Shown: piece after piece, positions 57,696 through 64,000 of the stretch | Layout: each line of letters begins with the position of its first letter | How positions within the stretch are numbered: the first letter of the stretch is position 1 | From: Alcanivorax profundi | GTDB taxonomy: Bacteria > Pseudomonadota > Gammaproteobacteria > Pseudomonadales > Alcanivoracaceae | NCBI RefSeq assembly: GCF_003597125.1 | Contig: NZ_QYYA01000003.1 | Coordinates: forward strand, 436,603-500,602 | DNA: 64,000 nt | Direction of reading: 5' to 3' | The notes under the pieces: generated by a model | What the model was told of the DNA's origin: nothing | Database searches by the model: none | What the model saw: the letters and a program-made list of their open reading frames with translations, nothing else | Made by a program: the position numbers and the translations under genes

Positions 57696-57955
57696 CAGGG
57701 AATAGTGAACAGTTAACAGCGGCGCGGTTGCGCGTTACGTGATCTGAAAGGCATGAGGCCGCGCCCAGAATTTGGACGCGGCCTCATGCCTTTACACAAA
57801 AACAAAAAGCCTAATAAAGCTTGACAGGGTGTGTCGGTCGGGCAGCCTTGTTCACTGTTCACTGTTCACTGTTCACTGTTCACTGTTCACTGTTCACTGT
57901 TCACTGTTCACTGTTCACTGTTCACTGTTCACTGTTCACTGTTCACTGTTCACTG
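57689..57955. repeat. Inverted heptad arrays with hairpin between tetR and enoyl-CoA hydratase genes
   Basis: The left array 57,689-57,720 is built of CAGTTAA/CAGTGAA-type 7-mers. The hairpin 57,747-57,793 has arms of AAAGGCATGAGGCCGCGCCC type. The right array 57,850-57,955 is 15 perfect tandem copies of GTTCACT plus one base. The layout, hairpin arms and an ACAAAAACAAA segment match the uvrB-cysZ spacer. The C-terminal codons GSEQ and stop of the hydratase gene lie in the right array. Confidence 0.85.
57747..57793. terminator. Strong bidirectional hairpin
   Basis: AAAGGCATGAGGCCGCGCCC pairs with the GGACGCGGCCTCATGCCTTT arm (one mismatch) and is bounded by AAA and TTT runs. It lies between convergent genes and is likely to stop transcription from both. 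Confidence 0.65.
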
Positions 57956-58746
57956 CCTTTCAAAAATCCCGCAAAGATCGCCCGCGTTTCCTCGCTGAAC
58001 ATCCTGTCTGCAAACATCACGCTTTCTTTTTCGATCTGGGCCTTGAGGGCATCGTGACCGTGGCGCATGAGTTGTTTGGTCATGGCCATGGCGGTGGGAG
58101 ATTTGCTGGCCAGTTTTTGGGCCAGTGCCATGGCGTCGGCTTCCAGGGCATCGGGCTGGGTGCGGTAGGCAATCAGTCCGCAGCGTTCGGCGTCTTCGGC
58201 GCTCAGGGTATCGCCTGCCATTAGCAGGCGGGCCGCGTTCTGGCGACCGATCAGCATGGGGAGCAGCAGACTTGAAGAAGCCTCAGGTACCAGGCCCAGG
58301 TCGATAAAGGCGGTTTTGAAGCGCGCGTTATCGGCGGCGATGACCAGATCACAATGCATCAGCAGGGTCGTGCCAATACCGGTGGCATTGCCATGCACGG
58401 CCACCACAGTGGGTTTGTCCAGGGCCATGAGGGCATGGACAAGGATCATGGCCGGGCTGAGTTTGCCCCCCTCACGGCTGGAGGGATCGGCATTGAGGAA
58501 ATCACCGATGTCGTTCCCCGCGCACCAGGCGCGGCCCTTGCCGCTAAACAGCAGGGCGCGCACCGCCGTATTGCCGGCGGCATGCTCTACCGCCCGGGTC
58601 AGATCCTCATACATGGCCTTGGTCAGGGCATTGAGCTTGTCGGCACGGTCCAGAGTCAGGTGCAAGACCCCGTCCTGTAGCTGAGCGGTGACGTGGCGGC
58701 TTTCCAGACCGATCTGCTGTTCCATTTCCTGTGGGGGGGTTGCCAT
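57943..58746 (-). CDS. Enoyl-CoA hydratase/isomerase family protein
   Basis: A 267-residue crotonase-fold protein. LHLTLDRADKLNALTKAMYE, SGKGRAWCAGNDIGDFLN (oxyanion-hole loop), HGNATGIGTTLLMHCDLVIAAD and FKTAFIDLGLVPEASSSLLL are typical. The last carries a Glu at the catalytic position of dienoyl/enoyl-CoA isomerases. It hydrates or isomerises enoyl-CoA in beta-oxidation. The start follows ggagg. Its stop is in the GTTCACT tandem array, so the original C-terminus may have been altered. Confidence 0.9.
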   Translation of the reverse strand: MATPPQEMEQQIGLESRHVTAQLQDGVLHLTLDRADKLNALTKAMYEDLTRAVEHAAGNTAVRALLFSGKGRAWCAGNDIGDFLNADPSSREGGKLSPAMILVHALMALDKPTVVAVHGNATGIGTTLLMHCDLVIAADNARFKTAFIDLGLVPEASSSLLLPMLIGRQNAARLLMAGDTLSAEDAERCGLIAYRTQPDALEADAMALAQKLASKSPTAMAMTKQLMRHGHDALKAQIEKESVMFADRMFSEETRAIFAGFLKGSEQ

Positions 58747-58932
58747 TGGGCCTCCGGTTTAATCCGTGGTCATAACATTCGAGAGACAATCAAAATAACG
58801 AAATAGTGTTCCAAATAAAACATCACTGCATATGCATGAGACTTATTGGTCGGGATTCAAAATATCAATTTCACTAACTATGCTGGCTCCTCTAGGCTGG
58901 GTCTCTGCCTGAATTTGCCCAAGGAGACCGGC

Positions 58933-59610
58933 ATGGCCCAGTTTTACCTTGTTCGTCACGGACAAGCGTCGTTCGGTAGCGATAACTACGATCAGCTTTC
59001 CCCGCTGGGGCACCAACAGGCCCGTTGGCTGGGGGAGTACTTTGCCGAGCGTGATATGGGCTTTGATGCACTGATTACTGGCGATCTGGTTCGGCATCAG
59101 GAAACCGGTGCCGGGATTTGCGAGGGGCTTGGAGTGCAGTTGCCCGTGGATATTCAGCCGGGCCTGAACGAATTCGATTTCCACTCCATTGTCGATGCCT
59201 ACCTGGCTCAGCACCCCGATCAGGCGCCGCCGGAAGGGGCGTCAGCGGCGGCCTTCTACAAGGCGCTGAAAACAGCCATGACCCACTGGCGCGATGACTC
59301 ACTGACCGGTGACCTGCCGGAAACCTGGCAGATGTTTGCCGACCGGGTCGCTGCCGCAAGGGCACATATTCAGTCGCACTACAGTGAGCGGGACAGGGTC
59401 GTGATTGTCAGTTCCGGTGGTGCCATGGCCATGTTCATGAAACAGGTACTGCAAGCCGCCGACGAAACAGTGGTGGAGCTGAACCTGCAAATTCGCAATA
59501 CCAGCGTGGCTCACGGGTTCTTCAACCGTAAGGTGGTTCGCCTGGCCGGTTTCAACAATGTGCCGCATCTGGATCGCACAGATCGTCTGGATGCCATTAC
59601 CTATTTTTGA
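58933..59610 (+). CDS. Histidine phosphatase superfamily protein
   Basis: A 225-residue protein with the RHG motif at the start (FYLVRHGQASFG). SPLGHQQARWLGEYF, FDALITGDLVRHQETGAGI and VVIVSSGGAMAMFM (second catalytic region) follow. It is a phosphoglycerate-mutase/SixA-like phosphatase, substrate unknown. ATG 58,933 follows aaggagaccggc. It precedes the ACAD and APH-type kinase genes by 72 bases and could act on a phosphorylated metabolite from the kinase; this is conjecture. Confidence 0.9.
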   Translation: MAQFYLVRHGQASFGSDNYDQLSPLGHQQARWLGEYFAERDMGFDALITGDLVRHQETGAGICEGLGVQLPVDIQPGLNEFDFHSIVDAYLAQHPDQAPPEGASAAAFYKALKTAMTHWRDDSLTGDLPETWQMFADRVAAARAHIQSHYSERDRVVIVSSGGAMAMFMKQVLQAADETVVELNLQIRNTSVAHGFFNRKVVRLAGFNNVPHLDRTDRLDAITYF

Positions 59611-59682
59611 TCGCAGCAGGGGCCGCTCAGAAGCAGCATAAGACTGCACCCGGCGGCCACGATATAACCAAGGGAGAGCTTC

Positions 59683-60891
59683 ATGGAATTTCAGTACAGT
59701 GAAAAAACCCGGGATCTGATTACCCGTGTCCGTCATTTCATCGACACCGAAATCCGCCCGGTGGAAGAGCTGTTTCACGAGCAACTGGACAAGAGCCCGT
59801 GGGAAACCCCGCCGGTGATGGAAGAGCTGAAAGCCAAGGCCCGGGAGCAGGGGTTGTGGAACCTGTTCCTGCCGAAAGAGTACGGTGAATACAGCGCCGG
59901 GCTGAGCAATCTGGAATATGCACCGCTGGCCGAAGAAATGGGCCGCAGCCGTATTGCCTCGGAAGCGTTTAACTGTGCGGCGCCTGATACCGGCAATATG
60001 GAAGTACTGGCCAAGTACGGTAACGATGCCCAGAAAAAGCAATGGCTGGAGCCGTTGCTGGAAGGCAAGATCCGCAGTGCCTTTGCCATGACCGAGCCGG
60101 AAGTGGCGTCTTCCGATGCTACCAATATTGAGACGCGTATCGAGCGCGATGGTGACGACTACGTTATCAATGGCCGCAAGTTCTACATCAGCGGGGCCAT
60201 GCGCAAGACCTGCGAGATCATGATCGTGATGGGCAAGACCGACCCGGATAACCCCAACCGTCATGAGCAGCAGTCCCAGATTCTGGTCCCCACCAACACC
60301 CCGGGCGTGAAGATCGTGCGTCCCATGAAGGTGTTTGGTTACGATGATGCGCCGGAAGGGCACGCAGAAGTGATTTTCGACAACGTGCGCGTACCCAGGG
60401 AAAACATGATCCTGGGTGAGGGCCGTGGCTTCGAGATCGCCCAGGGCCGCCTGGGGCCGGGCCGGATTCACCACTGCATGCGTTTGATTGGTGCCGCACA
60501 GGAAGCCTTCGAGCTGATGGCCAAGCGCGTGAACCAGCGCGTGGTCTTCGGCCAGCCCATGAGCAAGCAGGGCTCTGTACGCGAAGATCTGGCGAAATCC
60601 TGGTGTGAAATCGAGCAGGCTCGCCTGCTGACGCTGAAAGCAGCGGCCACCATGGACAACGAAGGTAACAAAGTCGCCAAGGATTTGATCGCTATGATCA
60701 AGGTGGTGGCGCCCAATATGGCGTTAAATGTCATCGATCGGGCGATCCAGGTCCACGGTGCGGTGGGCTTGAGCCAGGATACCCCGCTGGTCAACTTCTT
60801 CAGTTATGCACGTACCCTGCGTCTGGCCGATGGGCCGGATCAGGTGCACATGATGCAGCTGGGCCGCAATCTGGCCAAACGTTTCGCCTGA
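59683..60891 (+). CDS. Acyl-CoA dehydrogenase, ACAD10/ACAD11-type
   Basis: A 402-residue flavoenzyme. The segments [62 protein letters not shown] and [10 protein letters not shown] are hallmarks of the ACAD10/11 subgroup, as I remember the human proteins. In that subgroup a kinase domain phosphorylates 4-hydroxyacyl-CoA and the ACAD domain completes removal of the phosphate. Here the kinase is a separate gene immediately downstream. The start follows gggagagct. General acyl-CoA dehydrogenase activity remains possible. Confidence 0.92.
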   Translation: MEFQYSEKTRDLITRVRHFIDTEIRPVEELFHEQLDKSPWETPPVMEELKAKAREQGLWNLFLPKEYGEYSAGLSNLEYAPLAEEMGRSRIASEAFNCAAPDTGNMEVLAKYGNDAQKKQWLEPLLEGKIRSAFAMTEPEVASSDATNIETRIERDGDDYVINGRKFYISGAMRKTCEIMIVMGKTDPDNPNRHEQQSQILVPTNTPGVKIVRPMKVFGYDDAPEGHAEVIFDNVRVPRENMILGEGRGFEIAQGRLGPGRIHHCMRLIGAAQEAFELMAKRVNQRVVFGQPMSKQGSVREDLAKSWCEIEQARLLTLKAAATMDNEGNKVAKDLIAMIKVVAPNMALNVIDRAIQVHGAVGLSQDTPLVNFFSYARTLRLADGPDQVHMMQLGRNLAKRFA

Positions 60892-60972
60892 GACGAGGGC
60901 GCTTGCCCGGTGTGATCCGTCACACCGGGCTTTGCCATTTGCGCAGCACAGACAGAACAACAGGAGAGCTCC

Positions 60973-62019
60973 ATGTCCCAGGTGGATACGCTGGATACCG
61001 AAAAACTGGCCCGTTACCTCGAACAGCATATTGACGGCTTCAAGGGCCCGATCCAGGCCGACAAGTTCGAGGGGGGGCAGTCCAACCCCACCTTCAAGAT
61101 TACTTCCCCCTCCGGTGCCTATGTGCTGCGTCGCCAGCCGCCGGGCAAGCTGCTCAAGTCTGCCCACGCTGTCGATCGCGAGTACCGTGTCATGGCGGCG
61201 CTGAAAGACACCGATGTGCCTGTCCCTACGGTGCTCCACTTGTGTGAAGACCGTGACGTCATCGGTTCCATGTTCTACGTGATGGAGTTTTGTGAAGGTC
61301 GCATCCTGTGGGGCGCGGCGCTTCCGGAAGCGGGCGACGGCGATGCCGGTAATGCCTTGCGTGCGACCATGTACGACGAGATGAACCGTGTCCTGGCTGC
61401 GATGCACAGTGTGGATCTGGAGGCCGTTGGCTTGAGCGATTACGGCAAGCCTGGCAGCTATTTCGAGCGTCAGCTGGGTCGCTGGAGCAAGCAGTATGAA
61501 GCCTCCAAGCTGGAAGAGATTCCCGCCATGGATGAGCTCATTGCCTGGCTGGAAAAACACCTGCCGGAAGACGATGGGCAGGTGGCGCTGGTGCACGGGG
61601 ACTTCCGTCTCGACAACATGATGTGGCACCCCTCCGAGCCGAAAGTGATTGCGGTGCTGGACTGGGAGCTGTCGACACTGGGCCACCCGCTGGCGGATCT
61701 GGCGTACCAGTGTATGGGGATGCGTATGCCCCAGCGTGGCGCCAAGATGGCCGGCATGCAGGGGGTAGACCGCAAGGCACTGGGTATTCCCACCGAGCAG
61801 GAGTACGTCGACATGTACTGCCAGCGTCGGGGTATCGACAAAATCGACAATTGGGAATTCTATCTGGCCTTCAGTTTCTTCCGCCTCGCGGCTATTTGTC
61901 AGGGTGTCGCCAAGCGGGCGGTGGATGGCAATGCTTCTAGTAAGGAAGCGTCACAGGTCGGTGCGCTGGTGAAACCGCTGGCCGAAATGGCGGTGGACAT
62001 TATTCACAACGGCGCCTGA
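60973..62019 (+). CDS. APH-family phosphotransferase, ACAD10/11 kinase or LvaA-like
   Basis: A 348-residue kinase-like protein. The start KFEGGQSNPTFKI/YVLRRQPPGKLLKSAH is followed by the catalytic loop VHGDFRLDNMMWHP (HGD-x4-N) and the metal motif AVLDWELSTLGHPLADLAY. These match the aminoglycoside-phosphotransferase family branch fused to ACAD in eukaryotic ACAD10/11 and related to LvaA of levulinate catabolism, which phosphorylates 4-hydroxyacyl-CoA. It lies 81 bases after the ACAD gene and follows caggagagct. The stop is followed by a GGCGCC hairpin without a T-run. Confidence 0.9.
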   Translation: MSQVDTLDTEKLARYLEQHIDGFKGPIQADKFEGGQSNPTFKITSPSGAYVLRRQPPGKLLKSAHAVDREYRVMAALKDTDVPVPTVLHLCEDRDVIGSMFYVMEFCEGRILWGAALPEAGDGDAGNALRATMYDEMNRVLAAMHSVDLEAVGLSDYGKPGSYFERQLGRWSKQYEASKLEEIPAMDELIAWLEKHLPEDDGQVALVHGDFRLDNMMWHPSEPKVIAVLDWELSTLGHPLADLAYQCMGMRMPQRGAKMAGMQGVDRKALGIPTEQEYVDMYCQRRGIDKIDNWEFYLAFSFFRLAAICQGVAKRAVDGNASSKEASQVGALVKPLAEMAVDIIHNGA

Positions 62020-62478
62020 GAAAAGGCGCCCATAAGGGCGCCGTGGGTCACAACACTGGCGGCACGCTGAAGACTGCAGACAGGTCATAAAAGTGCTCAA
62101 AGAAGCGCAAGGGAACCTCTGAACAACTCCTTGCGTGCTCAGTCTTTCAGGCTGGTTCGCAATCTAGGCGCGATTTTGAAGGTGTATGTCCATCCATCGA
62201 AAAAGCGCAACAACGAGTGCGGGCCAGCCTGAAAGACCCGAAGGGCGCGGCCTGAAGCGCACATCTGCTGCGCCTTGCCTCTAGGAAAGGGAACCACCCT
62301 TACCGTCGAGGCAAGACACAACAGCTGCACGCTTCAGGACACGCTGAGCATGCAAGGAGTTGTTTAGAGTTTCCCTGAACGCGGTGGTGGAGATGCCGGG
62401 CACACGGCACAGACGAAAAACCGCGTTGCCATCTGTTGTTCAGGGCGTGCCGCTTTTCATTTCAACCGGGAGAGAAGT
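62020..62478. other. Spacer with GGCGCC hairpin and repeat copy C
   Basis: Immediately after the kinase stop lies AAAAGGCGCC-cataa-GGGCGCC (62,021-62,042). Repeat copy C fills 62,110-62,376. The remaining bases hold the ribosome site of the SDR gene (gggagagaagt). No protein gene is supported. Confidence 0.7.
62110..62376 (+). repeat. 267-bp dispersed element, copy C
   Basis: The arms are AGGGAACCTCTGAACAAC at the left and, reverse-complemented, AGGGAAACTCTAAACAAC at the right, each followed by TCCTTGCRTGCTCAG. The interior is very close to copy A and in the same orientation. Internal dyads (GTCTTTCAGGCTGG with CCAGCCTGAAAGAC; CCTGAAGCG with CGCTTCAGG) allow two further hairpins inside the outer stem. 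Confidence 0.87.
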
Positions 62479-63243
62479 ATGAGTACCAACCTGTTTAACC
62501 TTGAGGGCAAGATTGCCCTGGTCACTGGTGCCAGCCGTGGTATTGGCGAAGAAATTGCCAGGCTGCTGGCCGAGCAGGGGGCACATGTGATTGTGTCCAG
62601 TCGCAAGATCGATGACTGTCAGGTGGTCGCCGATGCCATCAAGGCGGCGGGGGGCAAGGCGGAAGCCTATGCCTGTCACGTGGGTGAGCTGGCACAGATT
62701 CAGGCCATCTTTTCCCACATCCGTGAGGTGCACGGCAAGCTGGATATTCTGGTCAACAATGCGGCGGCCAATCCTTTCTTCGGGCATATCCTGGATACCC
62801 CGGTCGATGCCTTCGACAAGACTGTGGATGTGAACCTGCGTGGTTACTTCTACATGTCCGTGGAAGGGGCCAGGCTGATGCGCGAACACGGTGGTGGTGC
62901 CATCGTGAACACAGCCTCGATCAATGGCATCAGCCCCGGCGACATGCAGGGTGTGTATTCCATTTCGAAAGCGGCGGTGATCAGCATGACCAAGTCTTTT
63001 GCCCAGGAATGTGCCCAGTTCAACGTTCGCGTCAACGCGCTGTTGCCGGGCCTGACCAAGACCAAATTTGCCGGTGCCCTGTTCACCAACGACGACATTT
63101 ACCAAACCGCCATTTCCCAGATTCCCATGCGTCGCCATGCGGAGCCAAAAGAAATGGCCGGTACCGTGCTGTATCTGGTGTCCGATGCCAGCAGCTACGT
63201 GACGGGTGAATGTGTGGTGGTTGATGGTGGGTTCACTATCTGA
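62479..63243 (+). CDS. Short-chain dehydrogenase/reductase
   Basis: A 254-residue SDR: VTGASRGIGEEIARLLAEQG for NAD(P), NNAAANPFF, catalytic Ser in NTASINGISPG, YSISKAAVISM (Tyr and Lys) and the C-terminal YVTGECVVVDGGF. It resembles FabG-like and DHRS4-like enzymes; the substrate is probably a hydroxyacyl-CoA or a related alcohol given the neighbours. The stop TGA provides the first base of a 105-bp heptad array. Confidence 0.93.
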   Translation: MSTNLFNLEGKIALVTGASRGIGEEIARLLAEQGAHVIVSSRKIDDCQVVADAIKAAGGKAEAYACHVGELAQIQAIFSHIREVHGKLDILVNNAAANPFFGHILDTPVDAFDKTVDVNLRGYFYMSVEGARLMREHGGGAIVNTASINGISPGDMQGVYSISKAAVISMTKSFAQECAQFNVRVNALLPGLTKTKFAGALFTNDDIYQTAISQIPMRRHAEPKEMAGTVLYLVSDASSYVTGECVVVDGGFTI

Positions 63244-63347
63244 GTTATCAGTTATGAGCTATCAGCTGTGAGCTATGAGCTACAAGCTAAGAGCTAAGAA
63301 CTGACAGCTGACAGCTCATGGCTCATAGCTGATGGCTGATAGCTGCC
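63243..63347. repeat. 105-bp array of exactly 15 degenerate heptads (AGCTATG type)
   Basis: Reading from the A of the SDR stop codon, the sequence divides into 15 consecutive 7-mers: AGTTATC, AGTTATG, AGCTATC, AGCTGTG, AGCTATG, AGCTACA, AGCTAAG twice, AACTGAC, AGCTGAC, AGCTCAT, GGCTCAT, AGCTGAT, GGCTGAT and AGCTGCC. The later units are close to reverse complements of the earlier ones, so the array can fold back. It ends 14 bases before the next start codon. Confidence 0.85.
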
Positions 63348-63361
63348 GTTTGGAGAACATA

Positions 63362-64000
63362 ATGGATCCGATTCTCGATTTTACCGGCAAGACTGTCTTG
63401 ATCACTGGCGCGGCCAGCGGGTTTGGCAAGTTGCTGGCGCAGGAGCTGGGCAAGCGCGGCGCGGCGCTGGTGCTGGGTGACATCAACATGGATGCCCTGA
63501 ATGCCCAGGCAGATGCCCTGGCCGGGCAAGGCGTGAAAGTGGCAGCGCTGCGTTGTGATGTTTCCCGCGAAGCCGACTGCAAGGCCATGGTCGATACCGC
63601 GCTGGCCCAGTTCGGTCACCTGGATATGGCGGTGAACAATGCCGGCATCGCCCACGGTTTTATTCCCTTTGATCAGCTCACCGAAGAAGTGCTGGATCAG
63701 CAGGTCGGCGTCAACGTCAAAGGCGTGATGTACGGCATGAAACACCAGATCGCGGCCATGAAGGAAAACGGGGGCAGCATCGTCAACGTGAGCTCCATGG
63801 CGGGCCTCGGTGGGGCACCCAAGATTGGTGCCTACTCAGCGGCCAAGCATGCGGTGATCGGCCTGACCCGCACTGCAGCGGTGGAATTTGCCAAGCGCAA
63901 CATCCGCGTGAATGCGGTGTGCCCCTTCTACACCCATACGCCCATGGTGGACGAAGGCAACCTGTCCGAGAACAAGGATACGGTGCATGCCATGTTGGCG
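63362..64000 (+). CDS. Short-chain dehydrogenase/reductase, 3'-truncated by window
   Basis: The first 213 residues are visible. LITGAASGFGKLLAQELGKRG is the cofactor motif. NNAGIAHGFIPF, NVSSMAGLGGAPKIGAYSAAKHAVIG (Ser, Tyr, Lys) and RVNAVCPFYTHTPM follow. It is a classical SDR, different from the preceding one and perhaps acting on the same pathway. ATG 63,362 follows ttggagaacata. The frame is open to the window edge. Confidence 0.93.
   Translation, partial: MDPILDFTGKTVLITGAASGFGKLLAQELGKRGAALVLGDINMDALNAQADALAGQGVKVAALRCDVSREADCKAMVDTALAQFGHLDMAVNNAGIAHGFIPFDQLTEEVLDQQVGVNVKGVMYGMKHQIAAMKENGGSIVNVSSMAGLGGAPKIGAYSAAKHAVIGLTRTAAVEFAKRNIRVNAVCPFYTHTPMVDEGNLSENKDTVHAMLA

Noticed and set aside
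57850-57955. Possible CRISPR array
   Set aside because: Units are 7 bp with no spacers and no cas genes nearby.
57772-58224. Open frame encoding repeated SLFTVHC peptides
   Set aside because: It is a translation of the GTTCACT tandem array and the antisense of the hydratase gene; no ribosome site.

Overview
The window looks like a chromosomal segment of a marine gammaproteobacterium. An Alcanivorax-like hydrocarbon degrader is my best guess. This rests on the smc-zipA-ligA order, a long Pseudomonas-type LigA, a dense set of acyl-CoA degradation genes, and REP-like palindromes close to those of pseudomonads. The genus call is inference; no rRNA gene is present.

Positions 1-37,040 form a large surface-polysaccharide locus. 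Block A (1-11,066, visibly AT-richer, tightly overlapping genes) carries glycosyltransferases, a HAD protein paired with a polytopic membrane protein, a sulfotransferase, an EpsG-type polymerase, an ATP-grasp ligase, a YdjC-type deacetylase and an acyltransferase with an SGNH domain. After a 0.9-kb gene-free boundary, block B (11,993-33,204) holds a WecA-type initiating transferase, an MBL/beta-CASP nuclease, an SLC13 permease, APS kinase (cysC), and the nucleotide-sugar enzymes Ugd, GalU, Pgi, AlgC-type phosphomutase and GalE. It also holds a catalytically degenerate Ugd paralogue, two more sulfotransferases, a Wzx-type flippase, a methyltransferase and a TupA-type ATP-grasp protein. Block C (33,165-37,037, minus strand) is a four-gene operon with a WcaJ-type sugar transferase and three GT2 enzymes. 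Sulfate permease, PAPS synthesis and three PAPS-type sulfotransferases beside UDP-glucuronate synthesis point to a sulfated, uronic-acid-containing polymer.

Positions 37,378-50,260 are core genome: tRNA-Asn, aspartate aminotransferase, uvrB, cysZ, smc, zipA, ligA and a lytic-transglycosylase-like lipoprotein. Positions 50,491-64,000 carry a lipoprotein, a DUF1302 outer-membrane-type protein and a fatty-acid region. The minus-strand operon (MaoC hydratase, MFE-2-type dehydrogenase, thiolase) has a divergent TetR gene. An enoyl-CoA hydratase and a plus-strand run (histidine phosphatase, ACAD10/11-type dehydrogenase, APH-type kinase, two SDRs) follow.

The intergenic DNA is unusually structured. 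There are several families of 7-bp-periodic repeats, often in inverted arms and often supplying the stop codon of the neighbouring gene. Three copies of a ~265-bp element have end arms that match within a copy but differ between copies. REP-like palindromes also occur. A four-helix-bundle protein gene sits in a 466-bp cassette bounded by heptad-built inverted repeats between the SLC13 permease and cysC. I consider that cassette and the sulfation system the most interesting content.
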